Shown: positions 27,713 through 37,039, counted from the first letter of the stretch. The stretch: DNA of 64,000 nt from DASTFY01 sp963769115 (GCA_963769115.1 CAVYKN010000009.1:124001-188000), one strand, 5' to 3'. Made by a program: numbers and translations. Notes: generated by a model not told the origin, from the letters alone.

Positions 27713-29773
27713 ATGACCCTCGATAGGTCACGATCTCGCGTCGGCGAAGGGAACCCGAACGACGCGGAGGCGTCCGAAGCCTCCGACACCCTGGTGCCCC
27801 CGTGGTTCGACGTCTCGGCTGTCGCCGGGCCGATCGTCCTGCTGGCGATCAGCTGCGTAGCGCTGGCTCTGGCCTTGGCCGATCGGTATTCGATGTGGGT
27901 CGCACTCGCGATCGGTGTGCCGCTCGGCGCTGCTGCCGTGTTCGCGGTAGGACGCGCCTTACTTCGCCCCTGGCACGGCCCCCGGGCATCGCAGTGGTGG
28001 GCCATCGGCGCGGTCGCGATCGCGGTGACGGCGTTCGCGTGGAACGGCCTGCGGCCTGCACAGCACGTGATCTTGGAGAATGATCCCGGCGGGTACGCGG
28101 CGACGGCGCGGTGGATCTCGCGTGACGGAAGCCTTGTTGGAGACCTTCCGGCGGGCCCATTTCTCGATCATCCGAAAGCCTCCGTCGAAGTGCCAGGCGT
28201 CTACAACGTCGGAGACGGAGTGGTGGAGTTCCAGTTCAACCACCTGACTGCCGCCGCGCTCGCTGTCGCCTTCGACGTGGGCGGCACCCGCGCCATGTTC
28301 CGCCTGCCCGCTCTCGCCGGTGCGCTCGCACTTCTACCGCTCTACTCGGTCATGGCCCGGCTTTCAGGGCGACCGTGGCTGGGCGCCGTCGGGGTCGTCG
28401 CGCTGGCCACCTCCCTGCCCTTCGTCGTGTTCTCACGAGACACCTACTCGGAGCCTTTCGCGCTGGCACTCGTGTGGTCCGGCATGCTTCTCCTCTGTCT
28501 GACCGTCGCCCGCCGATCGTCGACCTTGGCGCTTCTCGCCGGACTCCTCCTCGGAGGAACGACGATCGCCCGCATCGACGGTGTCGTTTATCTCGTTGCA
28601 GTGCCGCTCGTCGCCGCCTGGTTGGCGCGCAGGCGTGATCGCGCCTGCGCTATCGCACTTGTCGGGGGGACCGTGGCTACCTACTTCCTCGGCGCCGTGG
28701 ATCTGTGGTTCTACACGGGTCGCTACGCGAGTGCGCTCGCTCCGTCCCGGCTGCAGCTGGACATGCTGCTCGGCGGTGCGATCGTGGTCGCCATCGTCGG
28801 ATATCTCGTCGTGCGATTCCGACAGGGATGGACCTCGGGCGCAACAACGTTGGCAGCGCACGCCGCGATACCGGCAGCCGCCGCTGTGGTCGCCGTCGCC
28901 CTCGGCCTCTGGTGGATCCGACCGGAAGTCTCCACCGCTCGCATGTCGCCCGCGCAGTGGTGGGGCGACCGCACCTTCGCCGAGCATTCCGTGCAGTGGC
29001 TGTCCTGGTACCTCGGTCCGGCGACCATCGCCTTGGCGATCGTAGGGCTCGCGGTCGCAACTGTCGGCGTGCTGCGTCGCACCGCCGACCAATGGGTCGC
29101 CATCCTCCTGCTGATCGTGGTGCCAAGTACTGCGATCTACCTCTGGCGGCCGAGCATCACGCCGAGTCACATCTGGGCGATGCGGCGCTACGTCCCTGCC
29201 GTCCTGCCAGGAGTTGTCGCTCTGGCGGTGATCGCAGCGGCCTGGATCCTTGGATCTCGCGTTGTGCGCGCACTTCCCACCATCGGACGAGCCGTCGTCG
29301 TCGTCGCCGCCGTCCTTGCGCTTGCGCTGCCGCCGATAGCCGCCACCTGGCCGGTACGGGACGTTCAGGAGCGCCGGGGCTACCTGCTGGGTTTGGACCA
29401 GGCCTGCGAGCTGTTAGGCGATGACGCGGCCGTTCTCGTCTTCGCCGGAGGCGCGTGGACCCAGAGCCTGAGGAGCTGGTGCGGCGTGCCGGCGGCCTGG
29501 GCCAATCTCAGGGATCCGCCGTCGTCGGCCGAACTCGATGCACTCGCAGAAGCCTGGGCCGCGCAATGCCGCCGACTCGTGGTGATGGCGGATGACGCGA
29601 GGTCGATCAGTCGCTACGCGGGCGTCGTGGGTCCCTTCCAGACATCGAGCCCCGTGGGTAGCGACAAGAGCCTCGAGCTCACGTTCGAGGGGCGGCCGAG
29701 CCACTATCGCGGCGATCCGTCGCAGCTCACACTGGCGAAGTCGACCGTCGCGCCTTCCTGCTCCGACGAATGA
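27713..29773 (+). CDS. GT-C-like polytopic membrane protein
   Basis: This intact protein of 686 residues has about twelve hydrophobic helices followed by a soluble C-terminal domain (RGYLLGLDQACELLGDDAAVLVF). The first loop holds ILENDPGGYAATARWISRDGSL, an acidic loop pattern shared with actinobacterial GT-C mannosyl/arabinosyl-transferase-like proteins. SRDTYSEPFALALVWSGM and TIARIDGVVYLVAVP are further conserved-looking pieces. The likely role is transfer of a lipid-linked sugar on the outer face of the membrane, inferred from architecture. The ATG 16 bases after the FkbM stop is chosen as start. Confidence 0.65.
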   Translation: MTLDRSRSRVGEGNPNDAEASEASDTLVPPWFDVSAVAGPIVLLAISCVALALALADRYSMWVALAIGVPLGAAAVFAVGRALLRPWHGPRASQWWAIGAVAIAVTAFAWNGLRPAQHVILENDPGGYAATARWISRDGSLVGDLPAGPFLDHPKASVEVPGVYNVGDGVVEFQFNHLTAAALAVAFDVGGTRAMFRLPALAGALALLPLYSVMARLSGRPWLGAVGVVALATSLPFVVFSRDTYSEPFALALVWSGMLLLCLTVARRSSTLALLAGLLLGGTTIARIDGVVYLVAVPLVAAWLARRRDRACAIALVGGTVATYFLGAVDLWFYTGRYASALAPSRLQLDMLLGGAIVVAIVGYLVVRFRQGWTSGATTLAAHAAIPAAAAVVAVALGLWWIRPEVSTARMSPAQWWGDRTFAEHSVQWLSWYLGPATIALAIVGLAVATVGVLRRTADQWVAILLLIVVPSTAIYLWRPSITPSHIWAMRRYVPAVLPGVVALAVIAAAWILGSRVVRALPTIGRAVVVVAAVLALALPPIAATWPVRDVQERRGYLLGLDQACELLGDDAAVLVFAGGAWTQSLRSWCGVPAAWANLRDPPSSAELDALAEAWAAQCRRLVVMADDARSISRYAGVVGPFQTSSPVGSDKSLELTFEGRPSHYRGDPSQLTLAKSTVAPSCSDE

Positions 29774-29785
29774 CGGCGCCGGTAG

Positions 29786-31111
29786 CTACGGCTGTCCGGT
29801 CGAGACCTTGACTGTGAGCGGGAACGCCACGACTCCCGCCCGACGGTCGGGATTCATGACTTCGAAGAAGTGTCGCTGCTCGCTCCAGTCGTACACGGTT
29901 CCCTCGTCGACCGAGTGGATACCGATCGTCAACTGATAGGTCCCGTCGAGCAGTGGAACGCTCTCGATGTCGAATGAGACGTGCCCAGGCCCGTTGAGAA
30001 CCGGCACGTCTGCACCAGCGATCTGAGTGTTGATGCCGTACAGCGGACGTCCGTCCCGGCTGTCGAACACTCCCAACCCGAACACGGCATCGTCGATCGG
30101 TTCGGACGCATCGAACGTCACGCGTATCGAGAGCGGCTCACCTGGCAAGAGATAACGGCGACTCTCTCGCTCCGGATAGTCGATGTCGACTCCTGTGATA
30201 CGGACCTTCAGGTTGCGCCGGGCCTCCTGCGCACGACCATGCGTCAGCGACATCGATGAAGCTGCCAGATCGCCGAGCGCCGCGGCGTCGCCCATCGCGG
30301 CTGCGCCACGGGTTGCCTCCTCAGCGACCGCGGCCTCGGCGCGGGCCTCTTCGATGGCCCTGCGTTCGAACTGATGCTCGAGCATGTGCTCTCGGAAGAC
30401 GCGGATGGCTTCACCGGGCTTGTCGAACGCAACGAGCAGGCCTCGGTCGAGTACAGCGATCCGATCGCACAGCCGACGCTGTTCATCGACGGCATGTGAG
30501 ACGACCACGATGGTGCGCCCTTCACGCTGGAGTTGGTGAACACGCTCCATGCACTTTCGCTGGAAGTTCTCGTCACCGACGGCCAGCACCTCGTCGACCA
30601 ACAGCACGTCCGGATCGACGTTGATCGCGACGGCGAAGCCGAGCCGCACGTACATGCCGGAGGAGTAGCTCCGCACCTGTGTGTCGATGAACTGTTCGAG
30701 CTCGGCGAACTCGATGATGTCGTCGAGCCGGCGATCGAGATCGCGCCGGGTGACGCCGAGGATGGCGCCGTTCAGGTAGATGTTCTCTCGGCCGGTCAGC
30801 TCTGGATGGAAACCCGCGCCCAGCTCTAGGAGTGACGCCACCCGACCTCTGGTTCGGATGAGCCCGCTCGTCGGCTTCATGATCCCCCCGACGAGCTTCA
30901 GCAGTGTGGACTTGCCCGACCCATTGTGCCCGAGCATTCCGATCGTCTCGCCCTGGTCGATTGCCAGCGTGACGTCCTGGAGCGCCCAGAACGGCACCGC
31001 CGTCCCAGCTCGGCGCCCGCGACGAACGACCCGCTCCTTGAGCGAGCGAGCTTGCTCGCTCTGGATCGTGAAGCGCTTTGAAACCCGATCGATGTCGATG
31101 GCGAGGGACAC
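29786..31111 (-). CDS. wzt: ABC transporter ATPase of polysaccharide export (Wzt-type)
   Basis: This 441-residue intact protein contains Walker A GHNGSGKST (61-69), the polysaccharide-exporter signature RSYSSGMYVRLGFA in place of LSGGQ, Walker B VLLVDEVLAVGD and the switch SHAVDEQRRLCDR. Residues beyond about 290 form an extra beta-rich domain (YPERESRRYLLPGEPLSIRV, VFGLGVFDSRDGRPLYGIN), as in Wzt proteins. There it recognises the terminal modification of the glycan before export. The GTG start follows the Wzm stop by three bases. The methyltransferase divergent from Wzm could supply that terminal modification. Confidence 0.9.
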   Translation of the reverse strand: MSLAIDIDRVSKRFTIQSEQARSLKERVVRRGRRAGTAVPFWALQDVTLAIDQGETIGMLGHNGSGKSTLLKLVGGIMKPTSGLIRTRGRVASLLELGAGFHPELTGRENIYLNGAILGVTRRDLDRRLDDIIEFAELEQFIDTQVRSYSSGMYVRLGFAVAINVDPDVLLVDEVLAVGDENFQRKCMERVHQLQREGRTIVVVSHAVDEQRRLCDRIAVLDRGLLVAFDKPGEAIRVFREHMLEHQFERRAIEEARAEAAVAEEATRGAAAMGDAAALGDLAASSMSLTHGRAQEARRNLKVRITGVDIDYPERESRRYLLPGEPLSIRVTFDASEPIDDAVFGLGVFDSRDGRPLYGINTQIAGADVPVLNGPGHVSFDIESVPLLDGTYQLTIGIHSVDEGTVYDWSEQRHFFEVMNPDRRAGVVAFPLTVKVSTGQP

Positions 31112-31114
31112 CCG

Positions 31115-32020
31115 CTAGATCTCCTCGGCGAAGCTCCCCTCCGCCCGGTCGAAGAGGCGGATGGCGATGACGAGCAGCACCGTGGCAAAGATCCCGACGA
31201 CCGCGAGGTTGCGGAGGTACCAGAGCGCGTTGGCGTCCGGTGGCAGGATCTCTGTGCCATTGCTGCCGTAGGTTCGGCCGTAGATGCCACGCTGGAAGGC
31301 CAAGGTGACTGAGGTCATCGGATTCACCAAGGCGAGGTTTGCGAGGCCATAGGAGGCGAGCTTGTCGGTGACGAGCACGTAGGGGTAGACGATCGGTGTG
31401 AGCCAGAACCACAGCAGCGTCACGATCTCAAGCAGATGCTGCGTGTCGCGGGCGTACACATTTGCTGCCGATAGAGCGATCCCCATGGCCGAGCCAAGCA
31501 GGAGTGTGACAAAGAGGCCAGGGATGATCAACCAGAGATAGGCAAGATCAACGGACCAGCGGAACGCGATGAGCGCGGCGATCAGCACCATGAACTGCAA
31601 GAGGAAGTGCACGAGTGCCGCGCCGACCACTGACAGCGGCAGGACCTCGCGTGGGAAGCAGACCTTTTTCACGAGGGCCCCGTTGCCAACGATCGACTGA
31701 GCACCCGCGTTCAAGGCGGTCGAAAAGAGCGTCCAGACCAGGAGTCCCGAGAGAAGGAAGATCGGAAAGTTGTCGATGCCGCTGCCCAGCATGACCTGGA
31801 ACACGTAGTAGTAGACGACCAGGTAGAGCAGCGGGTTGAGGAGCGACCACACGAATCCGAGACTCGAGTTCTTGTACTTGACCTTCAGCTCCTTGCGGAC
31901 CAGCGCCACGAGAAGCTCCTGGTTCGCCCAGACCGACCGCAGGTGTGCAACCACGCTCTGACGAGGCGCGACGACCGTGATGTCGTCGAGCTGCCGGTTT
32001 GTAGCTGGTGACGTCACCAC
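31115..32020 (-). CDS. wzm: ABC transporter permease of polysaccharide export (Wzm-type)
   Basis: This 301-residue intact membrane protein of the ABC-2 family has an N-terminal cytoplasmic segment (LRSVWANQELLVALVRKELKVKYKNSSLG), six hydrophobic helices, and the typical LLVWTLFSTALNAGAQSIVGNGALVKKVCFPREVLP and VYARDTQHLL. With Wzt it forms the channel that exports finished lipid-linked polysaccharide. The GTG start has AGGAG nine bases upstream (32030-32034, minus strand). Transcription starts from the divergent region that it shares with the methyltransferase gene. Confidence 0.9.
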   Translation of the reverse strand: MVTSPATNRQLDDITVVAPRQSVVAHLRSVWANQELLVALVRKELKVKYKNSSLGFVWSLLNPLLYLVVYYYVFQVMLGSGIDNFPIFLLSGLLVWTLFSTALNAGAQSIVGNGALVKKVCFPREVLPLSVVGAALVHFLLQFMVLIAALIAFRWSVDLAYLWLIIPGLFVTLLLGSAMGIALSAANVYARDTQHLLEIVTLLWFWLTPIVYPYVLVTDKLASYGLANLALVNPMTSVTLAFQRGIYGRTYGSNGTEILPPDANALWYLRNLAVVGIFATVLLVIAIRLFDRAEGSFAEEI

Positions 32021-32151
32021 ACTGTCGTGCTCCTGACGGCCGAGGACGTGGCCATCGCCGTGAACCGATGCTACCGGTGCCGCCCCGAGCGAGCGTGGTC
32101 AGCAGTCTCTGCCGTCTTCGCCGGCCGAACACCCGGTAGCATGCACGCCTC
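32021..32151. promoter_or_regulatory. Divergent promoter region with mirrored -10-like boxes
   Basis: The 131-base gap holds a perfect 10-base inverted repeat: ATGCTACCGG (32068-32077) and CCGGTAGCAT (32133-32142). Each arm presents TAGCAT in the direction of its own gene, a good -10 match (TAnnnT). On the plus side the -10 ends nine bases before the GTG at 32152, which would give a nearly leaderless transcript. On the minus side it leaves room for a short leader with the AGGAG site. No strong -35 is seen. Confidence 0.45.
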
Positions 32152-33360
32152 GTGTCCGGCGATGCGCGTGAGATCCTTGACCTCGACGGCAATCCCGTGA
32201 CGGCGGATCTTCTCTTGGCGCGAGTCCGGCGCCTCGTCGGCGGATCGAGTCGGCAGCGGTCCGTTCGTCCTGCGCGAAAAGGCGCGTCGCAGTCGGCTGG
32301 GAGGCGTTCCCCCGAGCTCGTCCTGCGCGCCCAGAGCCTCCAGAACAAGCAGTGGCTGCTCCGTCCTCCCGACACGAAGACGCTCCGTGGGGGACTGCCC
32401 GGCTGGATGGTCACTCAAGCCAAGCGGCTGGTTCATCGCGCCATCTGGTGGTACTCGGAACCACGCTGGCAGGCGCAGGTCGAGATCGACGGTGACGTGG
32501 CTTGGCTCGCCGCCGAGTTGGCACGGCGGGTCGTCGCGCTCGAAGAGCGCGTCGAGGCGATGAGCCCTGTCGTGAAGGCGGCCGAGGAATTCGCCGTTCG
32601 CCTCGCGTCCGAGCAGCGCAGCATCGAGGACCTCCGTGGGCGGCTCGCGGAGATCCAGGCGCTGCTGGAGGCCACCGGTCTCGGCGCGGCCGACGTCGCG
32701 CCCATGAACTACGTCGACTTCGAGGACAAGTTTCGGGGATCGTCGGACGACCTCAAGAGGCTCCAGAAGGACTACGTCGCGTACTTCGGCGACCCGGCAG
32801 AGCCCGGACTCGTGGTGGACATTGGCTGCGGCCGTGGGGAGATGATCGAGCTGCTGCAGCACGTCGGGCACGAGGTCCTCGGTGTCGACGGCGACAGTGG
32901 GATGGTGCTGACATGCCAGCACAGGGGGTTGCCTGCTGAGCACGACGACGCGTTGGCTTGGCTGTCGAACGTTCGTGCCGGCACGCTCAAGGGCGTCTTC
33001 TGCGCCCAGGTGATCGAGCACCTGCCTACGCGAGACGTCCAGCGGTTCGTCACGTTGGCGGCCCAAGCCTTGCGGCCTGGGGGCACCCTGGTCGTGGAGA
33101 CCATCGACCCCCGGTCCTCCCACGCGATGGGCCATCACTTCTGGGCTGACCTCAGCCACGTGAAGCCAGTCCACCCGGCGACCCTGGCGTATCTCTGCGA
33201 GATGGAGGGGTTCGCGGAGGTCGCCGTCGTCCCGCGTAGCCGTCACGATCTGGCTGATGCCGCGGACGAGCTTCCCGAGGGTCCCGAAGGTACAGCGCTT
33301 CGCGCTCTGCTGGAGTCGGTCTTCGGCTACCAGGACTTCGCCCTAGTAGCACGGCGATGA
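32152..33360 (+). CDS. SAM-dependent methyltransferase with N-terminal helical region
   Basis: This 402-residue intact protein has a helical N-terminal half (residues 1-185) with a coiled-coil-like stretch (EDLRGRLAEIQALLEATG). The class I methyltransferase domain shows LVVDIGCGRGEMIELLQ, VLGVDGDSGM, VFCAQVIEHLP and ALRPGGTLVVET. The arrangement recalls methyltransferases that cap O-polysaccharide chains before Wzm/Wzt export, but it has no kinase domain. The stop overlaps the ATG of the three-domain glycosyltransferase, so the two are made together. The GTG start is taken from the -10 position and the upstream gap. Confidence 0.78.
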   Translation: MSGDAREILDLDGNPVTADLLLARVRRLVGGSSRQRSVRPARKGASQSAGRRSPELVLRAQSLQNKQWLLRPPDTKTLRGGLPGWMVTQAKRLVHRAIWWYSEPRWQAQVEIDGDVAWLAAELARRVVALEERVEAMSPVVKAAEEFAVRLASEQRSIEDLRGRLAEIQALLEATGLGAADVAPMNYVDFEDKFRGSSDDLKRLQKDYVAYFGDPAEPGLVVDIGCGRGEMIELLQHVGHEVLGVDGDSGMVLTCQHRGLPAEHDDALAWLSNVRAGTLKGVFCAQVIEHLPTRDVQRFVTLAAQALRPGGTLVVETIDPRSSHAMGHHFWADLSHVKPVHPATLAYLCEMEGFAEVAVVPRSRHDLADAADELPEGPEGTALRALLESVFGYQDFALVARR

Positions 33361-36300
33361 CATCGATTCGTCGACCCGAGGTCGTCAACCAGTTCCACTC
33401 CGGTACCGCACCTGGCGACGCGATCACGAACGAGCTCTTCCAACTGCAGGGTCACCTGCGCGCCATGGGCTACCGCTCGGAGATCTTCGCCGAGCACGTC
33501 GCGTCCCAGCTCGAGGGTCAGATCCGCTACCTCGACGAACTGGCTCCACGGTCGGACGAGGTGCTCATCGTGCACCACTCGATGGGGTACGACGAGTTCG
33601 AGCGCGTGCTCGACCTTCCGCAACGGAAGATCCTGCGCTACCAGAACATCACTCCGCCGGAATGGCTCACCGATCCCGGCCTGCGGAGCTACTCGCGCCT
33701 CGGCCGGCGTCAGGTGCGGCGGCTGATGGCCCATGCAGGAAGCATTGCTGCGAACTCCAACTTCTCCCGGCGAGACCTACTTTCGCTCGGCGCGCCTCGC
33801 GTTCATGTGCTGCCGGAGGTCCTCGACCTCGGACGGTTCCGTCGGGCTGGCGAACGCGTCCGCAAGCCTTCTCGCGACTGGCTCTTCGTCGGGCGTGTCA
33901 TCGAGAACAAGTGTCAGCACGATCTGATCGCGGCGTTCGCCGTGTTCGCTTCGGCCTTCGACCCGGCTGCCCGGCTCCATCTCGTGGGAGACCTGTCGGT
34001 CGTTGCGTACGTCGAGCGCTTGCGCCATCAGGTTCGGGCGGCCGGACTCGAGGATCGAGTGGTCCTTTGGGGCAAGCTGTCAGACGAGGAACTGCTCGAA
34101 CGGTTCGTTGACGCCGGGATCTACGTCAGCCTGAGCGAGCATGAGGGGTTCGGGGTCCCTCTGCTCGAGGCCATGGCCGCAGGCCTCCCCGTGGTGGCAT
34201 TCGGCGACACCGCCGTCACCGAGACCATGGGCGGAGCGGGCGTGCTCATCGACGACAAGTCACCCAGTGCTGTTGCGGCGACCGTTCACGAGATCCTCAC
34301 GACACCAGCCGTCGCCCTCGAAGTGAAGGAGGGAGAGCGCCGCCGCATCGAGCGCCTCGAGTCACAAGACGTTCAAGGACTTCTCCAGCGCTGCATCGAC
34401 GAAGCCTCCGGTCGGAGCGGGCCCCTCGACGTCCAGGTACAGGGCCCGTTCGAGACGAGCTACAGCCTGGCGGTCCTCAACCGCCGATTGGCGGAAGAGC
34501 TCGATCGGCTGCCTGGCCTCCGAGTCTCGATCCACGCCACGGAGGGGCCGGGTGACTACGAGCCACGACCGGAGGACCTCGCCCGCTACGCCGTTGCCGC
34601 CGAGTTGTGGCGGCGAGGGCTCAGTGTGCCGTTCCCGGACGTCGTTATCCGACAAATGTTCCCGCCGCGGGTCGATGACTCTCCGGGCGGCCTGACGCTT
34701 CAGTACTTCGGGTGGGAGGAATCGCTGCTGCCACCGGAGATCGCGGAGTCGTTCGAGGCTCATGTCGATCGGATCGGAGCGATGTCAGGCTTCGTCGAGC
34801 GCCTGCTGCGGGACTCCGGCGTGACGGTCCCCGTCGAGGTCACGGGTGTTGGCGTCGACCAGTTCGAACCCGAGGCACCGAACCTGCCCGAGCTCAGATC
34901 GTTACACCGCGTGCGCTTCCTCCACATCAGCTCGGCGTTACCCCGGAAGGGGATCGACGTCCTGCTGTCCGCCTTCTTCGGAGCCTTCTCAGGCGCGGAC
35001 GACGTCTCACTCATCTTGAAGACTCATCCGAACCCCCACAACGAGGTGGAGGATCTCCTGGAGGCCGCGCGCAGCGCGCACTCGGATCCACCGGACGTCA
35101 GATGGATAGATCGGGATCTGGGTCCGCCCGAGCTTGAGGGTCTCTACTCCGTGGCTGATTGGTACGTGCATCCGGCGAGGGGCGAGGGCTTCGGTCTCCC
35201 AGTGGCGGAGGCGATGCTCGCGGGCGTGCCGGTGGTCGCCACTGCAACGACGGGCCTGGCCGAGCTGTGCTCCGATGAAACCGTGCTCGTCGTGCCAGCC
35301 GTCGAAGAACCGGCGCGCACCCACGTGAGCGTCCCGGGTTCGATGTGGACGGAGCCGGACGGATCGGTCCTCCGCGAGCACCTGCGCGCGGTGTACGACG
35401 CGCCGGACGAACGGGCGATCGCGTCCAGGGTCGAGATGGCCCGCCGGCTCGTCGCCACTCGATTCTCCTGGCCCGCGGTGGCCGAGCGGTGGCGAGATCT
35501 GATCGATCGGGCGCGCACAGCTGCACACATCCCGCACGTGGCCTGGGTCAGCCCGTGGAACTCCCGGTGTGGCATCGCCGAATACAGCCGATACCTGGTC
35601 GAAGCCGTCGAGTGTCAGGCAGATGTCCAGATCTTCGCCGACCTGAACGGTGAGGTCGTCGACTGGAGCGCCGAGGAGGGAGTGGTGCGCGCGTGGCGGG
35701 ACCGGACAAATCCCGATCTCAGTGCGCTGGAGCGAGCGCTACTCGACTCGGAAGCCGACGTCGTGCACGTGCAGTTCAACTTCGGCTTCTTCGAGCTGGA
35801 GAAGCTCGCTCGTCTGTTCGACGCCTTGCTGGCGGATCACCGCTCCGTCGTCGTGACGCTCCACGCCACGCACGAGCCCACGGTCGATGATCGCCTCATC
35901 AGTCTGCGGTCGATCGCTGGCACCCTGGCTCGCGTCGATCGGGTCCTCGTGCACCAGCAAGCCGACGCCGACCGTCTCGCCGGCTTTGGAATCGCCCGCA
36001 ACGTCGAGGTGGTGCCCATGGGCGCACCGGTGGGCGGCTTGCCGCCGCGTGATGACGTTCGCAGGGCTCTGCGGTTGGGCGACAGACCAATCATCGCCAC
36101 CTTCGGCTTCGTGCTCCCGCACAAGGGGACCAAAGAACTGATCACCGCGATGGCCGAGGTGCAGGTCCAGCATCCCGAAGCCCTTCTCCTCTCCCTGTCG
36201 GCCCTGCACCCAGATCCTTCGTCGCAGCAGTACCTCGAAGAGTGCAGGCGGGAGATCGAACGTCTCGGCCTCGCCGGGTCGGTGCTGCTGCTGACGGACT

Positions 36301-36689
36301 TCCTGCCGGAGCTCGAGGCGCGCACGTTGCTGTCGGCCGCCGATCTCATCGTGCTTCCGTACAAGGACTCTCCCGAGGGAGCGAGCGCCGCGTTGCGGTT
36401 CGTGATCGGACTGGATTGCCCGGTGCTCACGACGTCGATCCCGATCTTCGCCGATGCCACGGACGTCACCGTGCAGGTGCCCGAACCGAACCCGGGTGCG
36501 CTGGCCAAGGGCATGCTCGACTTGCTGGGCGACGAGGAGCGCCGCGCGGCGGTAGCTCGCCGGTGTGCTTCATTCGCCGAGGGGGTCTCGTGGGGAACCA
36601 TCGCCGACCGACATCTGGAGATCTACCGTGAGTCGATCACCCATGCTCGCGGTGGTGGTGAGAGGACTCTCGCTCGCGCCTCGGAGTAG
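33357..36689 (+). CDS. Three-domain GT-B glycosyltransferase (GT4-like x3)
   Basis: This 1110-residue intact protein has three successive GT-B units. Unit 1 (about 1-355) has the EX7E site E263/E271 (SEHEGFGVPLLE). Unit 2 (about 356-722) has E610/E618 (EGFGLPVAE). Unit 3 (about 723-1110) starts HVAWVSPWNSRCGIAEYSRYL and has E1007 in DSPEGASAALRF, where the second Glu is replaced by Phe1015. GT4 enzymes move sugars from nucleotide donors with retention. Three units would let one polypeptide add a repeat segment of two or three sugars, with the third unit possibly impaired or of different type. The ATG overlaps the methyltransferase stop. Confidence 0.85.
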   Translation: MTSIRRPEVVNQFHSGTAPGDAITNELFQLQGHLRAMGYRSEIFAEHVASQLEGQIRYLDELAPRSDEVLIVHHSMGYDEFERVLDLPQRKILRYQNITPPEWLTDPGLRSYSRLGRRQVRRLMAHAGSIAANSNFSRRDLLSLGAPRVHVLPEVLDLGRFRRAGERVRKPSRDWLFVGRVIENKCQHDLIAAFAVFASAFDPAARLHLVGDLSVVAYVERLRHQVRAAGLEDRVVLWGKLSDEELLERFVDAGIYVSLSEHEGFGVPLLEAMAAGLPVVAFGDTAVTETMGGAGVLIDDKSPSAVAATVHEILTTPAVALEVKEGERRRIERLESQDVQGLLQRCIDEASGRSGPLDVQVQGPFETSYSLAVLNRRLAEELDRLPGLRVSIHATEGPGDYEPRPEDLARYAVAAELWRRGLSVPFPDVVIRQMFPPRVDDSPGGLTLQYFGWEESLLPPEIAESFEAHVDRIGAMSGFVERLLRDSGVTVPVEVTGVGVDQFEPEAPNLPELRSLHRVRFLHISSALPRKGIDVLLSAFFGAFSGADDVSLILKTHPNPHNEVEDLLEAARSAHSDPPDVRWIDRDLGPPELEGLYSVADWYVHPARGEGFGLPVAEAMLAGVPVVATATTGLAELCSDETVLVVPAVEEPARTHVSVPGSMWTEPDGSVLREHLRAVYDAPDERAIASRVEMARRLVATRFSWPAVAERWRDLIDRARTAAHIPHVAWVSPWNSRCGIAEYSRYLVEAVECQADVQIFADLNGEVVDWSAEEGVVRAWRDRTNPDLSALERALLDSEADVVHVQFNFGFFELEKLARLFDALLADHRSVVVTLHATHEPTVDDRLISLRSIAGTLARVDRVLVHQQADADRLAGFGIARNVEVVPMGAPVGGLPPRDDVRRALRLGDRPIIATFGFVLPHKGTKELITAMAEVQVQHPEALLLSLSALHPDPSSQQYLEECRREIERLGLAGSVLLLTDFLPELEARTLLSAADLIVLPYKDSPEGASAALRFVIGLDCPVLTTSIPIFADATDVTVQVPEPNPGALAKGMLDLLGDEERRAAVARRCASFAEGVSWGTIADRHLEIYRESITHARGGGERTLARASE

Positions 36690-37039
36690 AGATCGACCTG
36701 TGCTGGATGACGAGGGAGCAGGGGCAAGTGTCACGACTGGTGGCGGCGAGGCACGGCGCGATCAGCGCCAGACATCTCGGCGCTCCCATCAGGGTCGATC
36801 TCGCCGCCCTCCGTCGGACGCTAGGGACTACGCCATGGGCTATCCGGGAGGCCGACGGCTGGGGGCCTCGCGAACAGACCTATCGCGTACGATCGCTCGC
36901 CGTGGGCAAGAACAAGCTGTTCCTGACGACCCACTCGCACCACGAGACCATTTAGGGGCGTTGCACGAGGTACTCAGCCGCCGGCTGGCATGAGCGTCGT
37001 GTTACACGGCTTCCCGGCGCTGTGCGTCAACGCTCGTTG
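36690..37039. other. Region of 350 bases between convergent glycosyltransferase genes
   Basis: It contains one weak plus-strand open frame (36707-36955, listed separately). Near its end there is an inverted repeat GAGCGT (36992-36997) / ACGCTC (37030-37035) with a small inner CGTG/CACG stem, a possible terminator. I see nothing else convincing. Confidence 0.4.
36707..36955 (+). CDS. Possible small protein, unrecognised
   Basis: This frame encodes 82 residues from an ATG 17 bases after the three-domain glycosyltransferase. It contains ARHGAISARHLGAPIRVDLAALRR and ends KNKLFLTTHSHHETI. It has no domain I know, is rich in Arg and His, and could be a genuine short gene or a decayed end of one. 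There is no clear ribosome binding site. Confidence 0.25.
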   Translation: MTREQGQVSRLVAARHGAISARHLGAPIRVDLAALRRTLGTTPWAIREADGWGPREQTYRVRSLAVGKNKLFLTTHSHHETI

